NCBI GenBank assembly: GCA_029721515.1
Contig: CM056567.1
Span: 11,610,007 to 11,674,006 of the forward strand
Length of the DNA stretch: 64,000 nucleotides
Direction of reading: 5' to 3'
DNA from: Synanceia verrucosa
Lineage: Eukaryota; Chordata; Actinopteri; Perciformes; Synanceiidae
Position 1 is the stretch's first letter. Each line of letters opens with the position of its first letter. The notes beneath the pieces were generated by a model, which was given only the letters and a program-made list of their open reading frames with translations, ran no database searches and was not told where the DNA came from. The position numbers and the translations under genes are program-made. Shown in pieces: positions 12,401 to 27,100 of this stretch.

Positions 12401-15400
12401 CCTGAAACTGCAATTTGCATATCTGCACAGCAATTAACCGTATATATATTGAGCCGGATAAGCTTTGAATTGTTGGGTAAAGAAAATTCAATTTAAAGTT
12501 ATCTAAGAAAACAAGATATGTCCTGCCTCCGTTGCATTCAAAATCTACAAAAGGATCATCAAAGGAGACAGCTCTACTACTGGGGCGAACAGAGGTTGTC
12601 AGGTAATGTTTTAAATGTGCTGAGTTTAACTGATGTCCTGCGCATCCATCATTTCCACCTGGCTAGAGCCTTGATCACTCAGCCATTGCGTCTGTTGAAC
12701 AGTGATTTGCTGGGCTGAATCTCACAGCCAACATCTCGCTGTGTTACTCCAGCTTTTGTGCACCCGTTCCATCCTCCTGACAGGTTGTGTATCGCACACG
12801 GTGTCCAGGATGTTTGCAGGGCTATCCCAGTCCTCGTTTGGTCTACCAAGTGCTCAGCACTGATGGATAGACATGCTTGAATAAGAACAAAGCATGTATG
12901 TGTTGATTTCAATTCCACAGAGAAGGAGCCATGCCAACTGAGGATAGCACATCAAGAAGCAATATACAGTCATGGCAAAACTGGACTGTGTAACAATACA
13001 CTGCATCATTCCACCTCCTCTGACATCATCTGAAAATGTACTTCTAATTTAGGACTTTATTAATTTCAGAATGTCAGATTTTGTAAATACTGGGTGTTAA
13101 TACAATGGATGTCATGTGGTTCAAATTCAATCATTCTGTCATTCCAAACAAAAAAGACATGACGTTCATTGATAGAGTGTTTCATTTCTATTAATTAATG
13201 TTCTACAAGGTGGAATTTAATGTATTTTATTGTTTATTTACACAACTATGGTGATATTAGAAATGTGCAGAATAAAAACTAATGCTTTTCCTTATAAACA
13301 AAAAAATATGATTATCAATTAAATTATGGAATATATTTGACCTTTGGTTCCTACTTCAAATAAGGCCTGTTAATAATGCCCCAAAGTTAGTCCAGCTGGG
13401 ACTTTTGTTAAATCCATAGAAATTGTACTAGTACTTATTTCTTATTTAATTAAAAAAGGTAATGATCATGGCGTGGCTATGTACACACATACATTGGTTT
13501 AAGTCACCTTTGGGGTATTTAGGCATTTTCACCCTCCCTTTGGGGACAAACCTTGATTTCCTGAAAACTTACCCTAAACCTAACTAAAATAACTAATTGC
13601 CTAAGCCTAACCATAAACTCAACCTCACCCTAAACTCAACCTCAACCTAACCCTAACCACTGACCCAAAATCAAGGTTTGAACAGTTGGGGACATGGTCT
13701 TTGTCCCCATCTGCACATGCAATGTGAAAAATATATTCAAAAAGCAGAATTGTGTTTGATTAGAATGTGGGTATTGGCCAAATGCTGGATTAGAGCAAGA
13801 GTCTGGACTGAGTAGAGTGAGCGACTGCTCCACAGCCTTCAGATCAGATGGGTGCAATTTGATTTATGGTGATTTAGTTTGAGAGTATGGTAAAATTCCA
13901 ACTAGCTAACATGGTAAGGGTCTTACCACTGTATTACATATGCGCCTCATTGGTTTTACACGTTGATCATGTTTTTTCTGGTGTCTCATTTTCACCATAC
14001 ACTGTCTTGAGCCATTTCAGACAGCATTATAGACAATGGAGTTACACGATGTAATGGCATTTACTTAGCGCTATTTTCAGTTCCTGACTATTTAAAGAGA
14101 GCTCATGCAGATTTGCTTCATATTTGATTGATTAATGCCAGTAAATGTCAGAGAGAAGTCTTAATCTGGACATCCACCATCGCTGAGGCTCGATGGACAA
14201 TCCTCCAAATATACAAGTCTTACTGCACACATAACTGTAATCCCTGCTGTTTATCAGAAATCAAAATCCATCTGACTCCTACAGTGATTGATGCTTTGGG
14301 GTTTTGCTAATGCTTTAGTTATCACGAGGGATTATATGACTTACAAAAACCTGCCTGGGCTCCTGTACTGCTTCATGTCATTAAACTGTGAGAGAATTGA
14401 GCTGCTGCTGTCTATAATCACCACAATACAAGCTGATGTGTTTAATCACAAGTTATGTTAGTGTGCGTACAACAATAATGTGAAATACAAAAAAGCACCA
14501 TATTCAGCTGGAACAAAAGTAAGACATGTAGAAAGACAGTGGACACAAAGAGGGAAGGGATGTATGATTAATCACACTTAACATGCAGGGGAGGCTGATG
14601 GGGGGGGCATCTGAAATCTTTTCATCATTTGCTGAATGTAATACTGCGAGGCTGGCGAAAGGTGTGCTCACAGAGAGCCAGCGCAGAGTGATTGTGCTGA
14701 GGACAGCAGGACAGGAACGACAGCAGAAGGATAAATCACCGCTCCCAGCGCAGAGAAAAAGCACGGTCTGAACTGGAAATAAACCAGTGGGACTCCTTAC
14801 GCCTCGCTAATGGCCTGTGGTGCTTTCTGCCAAAAGATGGTCTCTGAGAGGGGGCCCACAGATCCAGCAAAATGTACAGATGAGCACTGATAGTGCATCC
14901 TTGTTCAAAAGGTTGGTATTTTTAGTTGCTTAGTAGGTGTGACAGTGTGTCACACTTGTTAAATCACAATTTAAAATCTCTGTTTCTGTCATCGAGGTTT
15001 CGCTGTTGGGTGAGCATCAATAAGACTGCTTCCGTTCCTTCCATTGCACAACAGATCTTCACCATACAGAACTCTAATGTCATTACTCTTGCCAATATCT
15101 CAGAAAGTTAAAAAAAGAAAAGGTTCAGTGTTAAATGTGAGTTAAAAATCATCCCTGAAGAACAGCAATTTTTTATCACAGAGAATCAGCAGCCTGGAAC
15201 TTGCAGCATGGCGTCCTTGCCCACTTCATTTTGATAAAAAGCAATGTTTGCGGAGGATGGATTTAACCTCTCCGCATGTGCTGCTAAATGGCGGTTTGGA
15301 AAATGTCTGCGCTACTTCAATGCCAGAAGCCAAAAGGTGATGCTCGCAGCTCTGAAGAAAACCCATTCAAGTCAGCTCGATCACTCTTGCCATTCCTACC

Positions 15401-17609
15401 TGTCAGACAGAACAAATTGAATTTGTCTTCCTTCGGTGGCTTGTTGGAGCTCTAAACAGCGTATTAGTGGCTCTACTTATCAAAGCTGTCAGAGCAAATC
15501 TGTTAAGCTGTGAACCTAGGAGACATAGATTGGCCTTCACATGACACTACATATATATATACATACATACATCCATAACTGCGTACAGCCCTCAGGCTTT
15601 ACCATGAAATGAGTATCAGCTCTCTTTCAGAGTGCAGGTCAATACCTGCTCATATAATGACTTGCTGCATTCTTGTTTGACCTGCCAATCACCAAATCAG
15701 TGCTTACTGATAACAAAGAAGAGATGCAGAGGAGGTGAAAGGAGGCTAAATTCAGAATTAGTCAGCTGAGCGTACCTAGTCTTGTGATTATTTCTTTTCG
15801 GAATTATGCCTCCTTTCTCAGCTTCTCAACTCCCCAGTGCTCACAAGTTTCAATTTTTCAGTGAGAATTATTTTAAATTAAAGAGTGCTGACTGACGATG
15901 TGTTTGTCACAGCTCAGCCGGTGGGTTTTCAAAGCTACCATAAAGTGTTAAATTAAAGGCTAGGTGTGGACTCATTTTTACACCCTGACACAAAACTAAC
16001 ACTGGTATTATTTTACAATGCATGTACTTATCATTCTCATAAAAATTGAGCACAAAAGACTGAAACCCTTAACTTTATTGGTTCAGTGTTTGACTATTGC
16101 TCTGTTTCCTCCCCGCTGTCCTCTGTATCCACACATATATTGTAGGTTACCGCCGTCCTTCCCCCTGGAGGGCTGAGGTGAAAACTTGAGTGATGTTCCC
16201 ATCTAAGAGCGTCCCTCTCACTTTTACACAAGTCTCCCCATCGTGCTCCCAGTGGGAAATCTCTGTCATGCACCGAGCAAGAGGCCCCAGTAAAGGCTGC
16301 TGCCGGTGAAGGCTTCTCATGTTGGGCAAGGCTGAAGTGCTCTTAACTGTGTTATCCTTCAAAACAGCTTTATGTGGAGGTCATCGTGCAGCTGACTGTC
16401 CAGGACTCTATACATGTGACTTATGGGCTGCGCTGCATTCCTGCCCTCACCACACAAGCTATTCGTTTTCATGAAAAAAAGACTGAGAATTTGAAAAAGA
16501 CCTACAAGTACCCAAAAAGTATCCTGAGAAATCCACCGCAGACCCAAAAAAATGAAATCCATTGTGAGATAATTCCTTTGGATCATATATTCATAAATAT
16601 TCATTGACAAATTAATATACCAAGACATCAAAGTGTCATTGGCCAAGGTCAGTGTAATTGAGAGGTGTGTGTTTGAAGGAGAAGAACAGGAATTTTCACA
16701 CATACAGTCCTGAAATGATCAGGAGTATTTCCTGTATGGAGTCATGTGTTAGCGGTTGGAGGGGGCCATATTCTAGCAAATCTGTACCACCAATTATCCA
16801 TCTCAAGACCTTGTGAAAAGCAGCACTACAGTGCCTCTCTGCTGGGATCAGGATGGAGATGTAACACTCACTTTTGGGTCCTACCTTTGTACTTTTTAAC
16901 CAGAAATACACACAATTGTGATATTTACTGGAAAATAATACAATATAGCCAACAGCAGGAGTTGTCTCGAAAGCTAACTGACACCTTATTTAGGCTTTTG
17001 GAGTGAAATGAGGAGGTATCATATAACATGGTGTAAAAAAAATATGTGTGAATATTTCTGACCTTTTTGTGTTTATAATGAATATTCAATGGGATTTTTC
17101 ACAGACTTTGACATTCATGTCTAATGTACAGTATATGATATTTACAACATATAATGTACAACTGTTAGTTACCATTGCAGGGTTTGATGTAATGGCATGT
17201 AATGCCAGAAAAACTAATTCTAATAGTGAAACAAGCCATTTTGCAGGGGTGCGCTCAAAACTATTTATCCAACATTTTGTCCTTGAAAAGTTATCCCAGG
17301 AACTTTGTTTGAAAGAGGCTTTACCTGAGTAACATTTAAAACTTGTAACAGACAGGAAGTAACATCCCTAATATAGTTCTACCCCAGTTCTGTCAGCCAA
17401 CACTCTGCCTGTACGCCGTCCTCCAGATATGTTACATCTAATAACATAGCATCAACAAAAACTGTCAAGTGGCTCTTGTAAGGAATCTAAATCAAAACCA
17501 GAGCGACTGTAGTTGGCGTCATTATCTATAAATATCACAATCTAAAATTCTCTATCTGTGCACATGACATTCTCAGAGAAGTCTCTGGCGGTGGTAATAC
17601 AGCACTTAC
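9427..17609 (-). other. khdrbs3 intron 2
   Basis: This is an 8.2-kb intron, phase 0. It includes a degenerate telomere-like tract bounded by an inverted repeat (13542-13680) and a short TA/CATA tract near 15550. Open frames in it, such as those around 16147-16703, have no recognisable domain. No other RNA gene or exon was seen. Confidence 0.88.
13542..13680. repeat. Degenerate telomere-like tract within an inverted repeat
   Basis: CCCTAAACCTAACTAAAATA, CTAAGCCTAACC and CTCAACCTAACCCTAACC form an imperfect array of CCTAAC/CCTAAAC units (about 13571-13660). It is bounded by the inverted repeat CAAACCTTGATTT (13547-13559) and AAATCAAGGTTTG (13668-13680). GGGGAC motifs occur outside each arm. 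Similar structures are common in teleost introns, so it is a repeat family and not a fused telomere. Confidence 0.7.
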
Positions 17610-17728
17610 TTTAGGAAACTGCTTGACTGGTATTAAAACTTTCTGGCCCAGTTTCATGTTCTTGTTGATGACGACATCAATGAACTTCTCCTCTTCCTTC
17701 CCCTCGTCTTTCTGGACTTTTTCAATCT
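17610..17728 (-). CDS. khdrbs3: khdrbs3 coding exon 2 (end of QUA1, start of KH region)
   Basis: This exon encodes residues 31-70. It begins by completing Glu31, then reads IEKVQKDEGKEEEKFIDVV and ends ...LIPVKQFPK. The acceptor is a pyrimidine-rich CTTTCTAG just above 17728, and the donor is GTAAGT at 17609. The segment links the QUA1 dimerisation element to the first strand of the KH fold, and VLIPVKQFPK is the conserved strand just before the KH core. The acidic-basic stretch at residues 38-44 is the variable linker of the family. Its reading frame stays open beyond the acceptor into intron 1, but that extension does not resemble the protein and is taken as chance. Confidence 0.96.
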
Positions 17729-17898
17729 CTAGAAAGAAGGAAGAAAAAACGTAATGAGTTGATATTGATAAAATACACATTAATAATAGTAAAATGACAG
17801 CTCTGGACAGATCTAGAGTAGGTCCCTGGTTTCCCCTGCTTCCATTCTTTATGCTAAGATAGGCTAGCCATGCACCATCTCCATCTCTGTGCTTCATT

Positions 17899-18161
17899 AG
17901 AGCTGAAACAACAAGGTGATTGATTGATTTGTTGATTAATAGAAAATTATTCAGCACCAGTTTTGAAAATGTAATTTTTTTTTCAGTTTATTCAAAGAAC
18001 AATCCAAACATTTTTGGATCATACTTTAAATTGAATACATTTGGGTCTTGGTCTGGTGGCTGGACAAAAAAAATAACAATAATGAAAAATGGTAATAGTT
18101 GTGCTGTTATTAACACACTTTGATAGACTGGAACCAATAAATGATTAAAAAATTATCAGAT
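17899..18161 (+). mobile_element. Degenerate hAT-type MITE (GGGCTGAAAC family)
   Basis: It begins AGAGCTGAAACAACAAGGTG, followed by TTGATTAATAGAAAATTA, and internally has ATTTGGGTCTTGGTCTGG..GGACAAA, blocks I know from a widespread teleost MITE that starts AGGGCTGAAAC. The right end (ACCAATAAATGATTAAAAAA) is recognisable but the terminal GCAGCCCT is lost. Confidence 0.55.
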
Positions 18162-21100
18162 TTTTTGCTCTCTCTTAAATCCCTTATAATTTTCATGGGC
18201 AGTAGTCTTCTCAAATCAATCATTTAGCCCTTCAAAAGAAAAAAATGCCCGTCATTTCACCTACTGGATCACCAAAATACTTTGAATTTTTTTGCAGATA
18301 TACCAATTTTCTTGTACATGAAAACAAATGATGGGAAGGACACTGGAGCTTGCACCTCCAGGCTACCAAAAATGTTGGCTGTCACGCTTCCTCTTATGGG
18401 AGAGGTAGACTTTGATGTATTTGGAGACGTAACCTTGAACGTTTAATCAGATGGATAACATCTGTGTCTCAGTGCCAGGAAAATGGTTTTGCAGCGAGGG
18501 CAGCTGAGAGGTGCGGGGAGGCTACGACAAAGACTCCAGGCTAAAAGCTCAGCAGGGGAAAGGGTGAGGCAGAGGGCGAACTCCATCTCAGATTTATTCC
18601 TCGTGTACAAAACGATTTCTGAATAGGGGGAAAAAATAAGATTAAAACAGAGAAGTCATGATGCCTAACTTCATAGTCTTCATAGAGATTTTTCAAGCTT
18701 CAGAATCAGATGTGATGGTAATTAAAATCAGGCAAAATAAATTATGTCTCAATCTGAAAACATCATAAACTCAAACATGTTCAAACACCGCACGACCAGA
18801 TAGACCACATTTCAATTACGCCAGGTCAAAAGTGAGATGAGTATATCAGCAGTGCAGACTAAAAACTATAAAGGCAATAACAAAGCGCTGCAGCAAACCT
18901 GCAGAATGTAATTAAAACCTTTGATATGAGTTTTTCCGAGGATAAAAGAAGTATCAGTGAGATGGAGATATCTTAAAGCTTCAGTTTATCCCAAGGGGGG
19001 CAGAGAGTGCACACGTTCTGAGAAAAGACAACATTAATATTAATGCATCGCCTAGCAACATGCCAAGACAGAGTTTCCTCTTCTACCAGGCGTTGTCCTC
19101 AAAACATTCAGGCTCTGATGTGTTGGGAGATTGTGACTGAGATTCTGTTTCAACTGTGGATCATTCAATGTGTTTTTTTAAAGCTTGTGGCACAAAAAAA
19201 GAAGATTTCCAAATAGCAGTGCACAGGATTCAATCAGCAGGTGTAATAAGCAGCCGAACCTGCAGTTCACCCTCTGAACATGGCAACACAGAATCAGCTG
19301 CTGCGAATTAACTAACTGCAAATTTTTCAAAAGATCTCATTTGCGCCATAGTTTACGAGGGAGGAAATGTGGCGACCTGAACTGGGAACAACCTCCATCT
19401 CAGAGTCATTACCGAGTGTTCAAAAGAGAATTTAAAATGCATCACTGACACCACAATGTGCCTGTTGTTTGCTTTTTTTTCCCCTCCCGTCCAGCTCTAT
19501 GAGACGGCTCTCTTCTGGCTGCAAATGGACAGCGAATAACGTGTTCAAATGTAGCTATTTGCGAGGCACAACGCATACCTTTATTGAATCAGTGCCTCTG
19601 AATCCTGGAACTCCTTGAACAATATCACTAGGAGTGTCTCCCTCGATTGTTATGGTTTTATACGAGTCTACAAGTTTCACAATAATACTGATTTCTGATA
19701 TGTGAAGAGAAGGAATCCAGTGAGTTGATCAAACTTTAAAGCCAATGTTTCTCTGACCTAAATGGAATGAATACATTAAATATTCAATTTTGAAATTTCC
19801 CTTAAGATATGTGCTCTGGGGGAAGCTCTAGGCCTATATGTCATTGCATACATACAGTATATGTACATTAATTTCTCTGACTGACGGCTGTCACTACTGA
19901 AACATCTGGGTTATACTTGTTTCTTTCCCTTCCTTAACTTTTGAATCCTTTTAGATTAAAGTAAAAAAGGATATTTCTTTCATACTGTTTGCCAATTTTT
20001 GGCAATGATTTGGGGACGACACTAAAGAAAAGTCAGACAGGATATGAAAAGTGAGTGATAAGACAATTAGACAGGTTGTAAACAAGGACAAAATGTTCAT
20101 TTACATACAGCAGATTAATTAAACCACTATTATTTTTGGAAAAAACAAATGGAAATATGTTGGTAACCAGAAAATTGTGCTCAAATCATGGATTAGTGTC
20201 TAAACCACTAACTGAGTTTGTTTACTGGGTTTACAACATTGTGCATTTCCACTCCACCCATAAGCTTGTCTTGCAAATAAAAACAGCATTTCCAAGTCCT
20301 TTAAGTATTCAAAATTCAGAAAAGAAAGAGTAATATTGTCCTTGTCTTACAAATGTCTTTTTTGTTTTTTGGGGACAATTTGAGACAAACTGGGACAATT
20401 TGTCAACAAAACAGAGTGGAAGCAGCACTTAATATATTAAACTTGAAGCATAAAAATGTGTTAAACAAACAAGGTCAGTGGAGAGTTACATTCATCTTTG
20501 CTTTGTCCCCTACCCTATTAATTCAAAAAAAATGTATAATCATGTTATTTTTAGTGATAAGACAAATCTAAAAAAAAAAAAAAATGTATTATTATTATTA
20601 TTGGACGGATTTGAACTTTTCTCTTACCCAGGTCTGTAGCCCGGCCTTGAAGTGCATTCATTTGTAACAGTTGAGAGGCACTGAGAGAACTCATTGTGCA
20701 AACTATGTTTTAAGCGCACCCCAACCTTAAAATAAGACCTACCATTTTGGGAACAAAATACCATGAGGTGTGTGTTGCACATGCACAGCTAATGAAAAGA
20801 ATCCAGCTACTCCTGAGCAATACTGTTTCACAAGTGAGAGCCCTCATCAGGGGAAATGGATGCACATGCATATGTAACAATATACAGAGCAAGTGGCTCC
20901 TTCACAAAACCTACACTAGTGAGTCAAACATAATGAAAATTCTATATTTCATTCATTAATTCCATTTGGGTCTCTCAGGAGCAGAGATACATTGGCTTGA
21001 AAAGTGGAAGTTTAAGTTTTTGTATGGCTTCTCCAGCCAACAGTGTTGCTGAACACAATGGTGACTCCAATAACCATTAATATGAAACCAGAGTTGTAAT

Positions 21101-24100
21101 AAACCACAAACAGCACTGTCAGAGTTCATCTCTCAGTGGTTGAGTTTTTTTAAGGCTTTCTCCTGCATCAAATATGTTGAACAACCTTTGCACATATTAA
21201 AAATATATTTGCAGTCTATAAAATGCATCCGCCTGGGTGACGACACCCGACAACGGGACACCATCCCAGCTGTCTGCTTTTCTATTAGAAATGGATTCAC
21301 TTAAAAGCAGCTCTGTGATTTAGGCCTCCCCATTTAAAATTCATAAGCTGGGTAGATTTTGTGGGATTATGCATGACTTCAGCTGTGTGCTGGAGAGTCG
21401 AGTTGGGGACTGAAGCAATTGGGTCATTAAGTCTACCAATTTCATGTTGAGGGGTGCAATACATCATAAACACAGTATCTGTACACTAGTCGCATCCCTT
21501 GTTACCAGACAAGAAGTAAGGGAGATTCACATCTACAGTAGCAGCATCATGTGTTATCTTTGTTTACATGTGGTGAATGTACTGGTGTCTCATTTTGACC
21601 TAACATGCAAACAGAATCATTGTAAACCATTTTATTGCAGTGTGTTAGTTGATTTTAAATGTACTGATTGCACAAAATGGTATTTTTTTTATTTTTTGCA
21701 GAAATTATATTGTTGGATCTTGTTTGCTTCATCTGTACAAAAAACATTAATTTAATTTTAGAGGTGCTGAAATTATTCCTTCAATCATAATCCCCAAAAT
21801 ATTGAACTATTTCTTTAATTCCAATTAAACAGATCCAGAAGAAGGTGTTCATTCATCCAACCCATGCATGTTGGAGGAAAACAAAAATTGCACTAGGCAG
21901 AAAGCTGAGAACACCAATCTATTAATGGACAACACAATTGGGAATAATAGTCTTTTGTTGCAATATAAGGGAACTTGCTTTTTTTAATTATCCTTGTTTC
22001 ATTCCCCATAACTGATTATCAATGATTTCCAAGTGGTCAGAGCCAGTGTTGCTTTAATTTAAATGTGAAAACCAGCATTGGGTCAGCAGTTCTCTAATAA
22101 AGTAGTCTTGGTGCCCTTCGTGGTGACACATTGGTAAACAATATGTGTGAAGCAAAAGTTCACAGCTAACAAATATAATGAGAAGTACACTGTCCCTGGC
22201 GTATGCACTGATTCCAACACTAATTATCGAAGACCTCGCAGTGGCTTTGGATATTCACTGGTATTCTGACACCAGTTTGTCTCCAACTTTAAATTAATTT
22301 GATGCAGATGCTGGATTATGACATCTTTTCCTAATGTGAGCAGAAGCTGCAGAACAGACCAGCCATGTCCTGGTTCAATTTAGCAGAACTGGTGCTTAGG
22401 AATTGATTGTATTAAAAAAAAGTTTTTACTTTTTTTTATGCGAGTGGCTTCACCTACAGGTATTTATCTATCTGTGGTATTTGTCGAAGTTGCCCCAGGG
22501 CTATGTCTCTAACAGAATCCTTTAAGCTGCAGTAAATACAGACTGTCACGAGTTACAGCCACCTTTCTGCAGTATTCATAGACATTCCTTTGGTCTACAA
22601 CAACAAGAGAAATATTTGACATTTCAATTATACAACTTCCTGAGGTGTATTTAATTGTGTTTGATGTCCAATATGTCACATATTGAGTTACATTTCTTGG
22701 TAATGCTGCTTGTATTCCTAATCATGACATACCGTCAATCTCCTCCATATTCATTTGTATTGTGTAAATGTTATTGTTATTTTCATTGCTCTTCATTACA
22801 GCATACGGAAGCACCTGCATATGGGAGCTTAGCTCTCAGTGTTTCCTTGTGTCAATAATTGAACTGAAAACTGGAATATTTCTTCTGCTCCAACAGGGCA
22901 ATAAAACATATATAGCTTGTCTAAATAGCACAATGTTAGTTGGCAGCTTTTCACCACTTCCTTTGCACAGCTGATGCTGCGGCAGACAGACTCATTATTC
23001 TGTTGTTTTGCAATTACAGGACAAATGAATGAAACGCTCAAACACGAATGTAGCATTAATGTTCTAATTTTCCAGTTTCTATCTAGTACGACATGCTTAT
23101 ATAAACATAACCAAAGGACATCGAGTTCACCCAGAAGTTTGACGTATTTAAAATAAAATGGAAGCTTGAACACAAAAGAAAAAAGCCCTGCATATATTTA
23201 ATGTTTTCTCAGACTTTTTTCCTCTATTAGACACATTTTCTCAATAAGCAATAGCATTCACACAAGTAAAAAAAAAGGGAAATTAACTGTCTCAGTAGTG
23301 TCAAATACAAAAGAAATATTATATTATTATAAGTCACATGGAAAAAAATGTAAGTATTAAAATTTACAATTAAGTATAAGAATTACACTGCAGAATTTTG
23401 TGTACAAATGTCCAATTTCTTTCTTTACTGTTGTCTAAGAAAACAATAGCAATATTCCATTCCATCGTCATCCCAAATAGTCTGTAAAAATAATAATCCC
23501 CACTGTCTTGACATATTAGAACAAAACTGAGAGTGTTTCGGTTAACAAATTAGGACAAACATGATGTTTCTTTATGTTGTTGCTTCACCCCATAAAGCCT
23601 GACAGAGTGCAGAGGGTTTCAGGCAGTATGGTCAGTGCCAGAAACAGTTTGCCCTGCATGCATTTCATATATGACCAGTGTGACCACACGCATTTAGTGC
23701 ATTTAGCGTGAATCATGGTGTCAAGGCTGTGACCCTTGAAAGAGAAACACTAACACTAAAAGAAAAAAAAAAACGCCTCGATTCGCTCCTGTCCTGAAAT
23801 CTCAATTTCACTCTGGCTCCTCCATTGCCTTGACAAGGTCAGGCTGGCAGCAGGAATTCGTCTCGCCCCCTAATCTGGAGATTACATTCTCGGTGGCCGG
23901 GCGAGGCCCTCCCTCCTTCCCCTTCCCTTTCTGCCTCTCTCCCTGCAACCCTGCCAGCCTGGCTCTCTAGTGCGAGGTAACGAGCCAAGACCCGCTTACA
24001 GTGTAGAGATAATGTCCACGGATTAAGACAGAGAACCCCTCGAGTGGTGCCTCTTTCATTTCAGTATCCGGCCTGTGAAGCATCATAAATACATCCTGCC

Positions 24101-27100
24101 GGTCAGGGACTCCATTCTGTGGATCTTTGGGGAAGTCAAACTCTGTCCTCTTACAGAAACGTATGCTTGCAGATGAGCCGTCAAACTCGTTGGTAATGGT
24201 TTGAGCATTAGGCAAACACAAAAGCAACATTTTCACTGCAAAAATCATGGGATCTTCAGGAATGCTCTTATCTCCCTCAGGGTGAGACACAAATTTAAAA
24301 TGGTTGTGTAAGAACATTAAAGTTCCCTGAAGACCCCCTTTGGGTGGCGGGGTTGTTCAAAGTGCAAAAGCTTGTTTTTTTAAGGCCTGTAAGGGTTCAA
24401 CTTAAAGATGCCAGAATCACTGCAGGATGCTACCTTGTGTGACAGCTTACACTTTAGGCCGGTGTTTGCTTATCATTAGTTGAGTTGCAGGGTGCATTTA
24501 TCTTGGCACCTGTTCATTTAGAGACTTGCTTGCGAAGGAGATTATCAGAGTGTTTTCAAACTGCCAGAAGATTTTGCTTTACAAATTTGTCCTCATCCAT
24601 GTAATCATGAGCAGCTGCATTAAACAACAAAGCTAATAGATGGAGGTTTCACAGGATAAGGCATCAACAGTCATCGTCTTGCAAGTATATCCAGAATATG
24701 TGTTGCTGGCATTACTTGAAGTCATATGTGGTTTTATATTGAATAATTGGGGATTTAAAAAAAATGAGGTGAGGGACCAGGGAAGGACAAGTATGAAAAT
24801 TAGCAATTTCCTACAATACATTAATACATTTCAAGGACTTCCCTGCCTGCATGAAATGCATGTTCTTTCTCAAACTCAGTGACTCAGTTAAGTTAACAAA
24901 TCATAAATCAGGTCTTACTTTGCCTTTGATAAAGTGGACCTTTGTTTGTTAAAAAATAGATTAAAAAAAATAAAATAAAATGCCCATACTGTAGATGTGT
25001 ATTTACCAGAGAAAACAAACACTACTGATCATAAAAAACATTGACCTTGTGACTGAGCTGTCTCAGTGTCCTTCCTATCACATCAACCCACAACAGAAGT
25101 GCTAAGTATATTAATGAACAGCATAATGAGACACACTGTATAACTTGCTGACTACGCTAAATAGAGAGGATGCTGGTTCCAAAGCAAATTTATAAAACAT
25201 TCTAAACTGTATGCCGAGAAATGCTGAACATGCAATAAGTTTGATCCTTAAACATCTCATAATACCCCCCCCCATACATAATTCAAACATATTTCCCATC
25301 ATAAATTATTCTGTTTTCACACAATAGATTAAAAAAAAGTAAGTTTTCGAACAGCAGCAGGATGAAGACAAGTGTCTTTTTTTATTACTGTGGAGAGTTT
25401 GGAGATCCATCAGAGAAGTTTAAGATAAACCACACACGCTCTAAGATAGATTTCCATTAAGATGATCTTTCAATTACAGATGAACTGGAACTGAAAAGAC
25501 ACAGCAGTTGCCTCTGAGCCGAACCAGACTAACTCTTCATTGTTATCAAATCACTAAAAATATCTTTCCCATAATATAAATATTATATTGGAGACGGTAT
25601 TTAGGAGGCCACCAATAGTTACTGAATGTATTGGTGAAAAAGGGAGGGAAGTTCTTTTAAATTATGTGTTTCTGTGCGTGATAATGTTATCATGCATTCC
25701 TGTATTTCTTTGGAGCGTACGTTACGCACTGTACTTTAACATTCTAGCACTGTCATGTGAATATAAGGATTTGGGCACATCAAGGTGAGCAAGATGGCTT
25801 TAATTTTCCAGTCTGAGGATATTAAACCATCACAGAAGAAGGGGATGCAACGAAACAACGAGATTAAAACAGCAGCAGCCAAACTTCTAACGAATGACAA
25901 AGACATAGCAAACATGCTGAAAATATGGCATTTCTGTGCGATATGATTTATGCATTTCTATTGCAAATTGTTGCATTTTGCTTTGATGGATACACCAACC
26001 TGTCTACCATGGCCAAAAGTGCAAGCAAGTATGTGAACAAGCATGCTTATGTTGACACATTCATGTTGGTAAAAGTATATCCCAGATCTGATCCAAAGTG
26101 ATGCACTGCTCATATAATTGTAGGTGAAACTCATGTAAATAAAGCTGGCAAATAAGAAAAGTATTTACACAGAATAATGAAGATTAAGTGATCTCCTTTA
26201 TGTATCTGCAGTTAAGGAAGAGTCCCCAGAAGTGGACCACATGACTGCCTGAGCTCTGATACTTCATAAAGCGTCTGTATGATCCAGATACATTGAACTA
26301 ACACTAGAAGACACCCATTTAGTGTTCTCTGCTCAAATTACAGCTCAGATGAATCACTGCCTTTTGTTTAGCATTCCACAGTGTGCCGGTGCAGCCTGTA
26401 ATGCTTTCTCATCATTAGGCAGTCTGCAGACCAGTGTGTATGTGCAACAAAGCACCAAGCCCCAGTGGACGTATATCTCACATGAATAGAGAGGAAAGAA
26501 AAGGATGGAAAGATGCATACATTTAGTATTATTAATTAACAATACATCATCTATCTGGTCACATCCCAGCCTCTGCAATAAACATGGACATCAGCATGAA
26601 AGAACCACCGCAAGGCCACTTTATCCCAGAATTAACACAAGCTGATGTTTATCGGTTCGACATCCCTTTGCCTAATGAAGTTTCCCATAAAACTGTCATT
26701 AGGCTGTGAACGGGTGGGGTGGGGGGGAGCATTTGAGGATAAAAATGAAAACTGTGCGGCTTAATGTTCATCATTGTCTGAAACTCATCTCAAACTGCAT
26801 TATCAGAATACACTGAATCATCATAACTGATAATGACCAGACCACCTTCACTTTTTGATATCAATTAATCATCGCGTGTCAATTAAAACTGCAGACTAAT
26901 GCTTGTAAAGCGTGTACTGTAAGTACCTCTTAAAAGCATTTGCTTGGATGTACACGCAGTGCGCAACTGATTCTGGTAAATAGAGAAATTCATTTCCACA
27001 CTAAGTCAGCGAGCATTAGAGAAGCATTAAAGAGTGGTTATGATATCATCGCGTGCACATTATTTCTGAACATTTTCCAACACGGTGTTGAGCAAACACG

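Noticed and set aside
17535..17957. 140-codon open frame covering khdrbs3 exon 2
   Set aside because: Only the part from 17610 to 17728 is coding. The rest reads through the donor and acceptor sites of that exon into introns.
23967..24317. 116-codon open frame on the minus strand
   Set aside because: No family motif is visible and no splice signals frame it convincingly. Chance is likelier than a gene.
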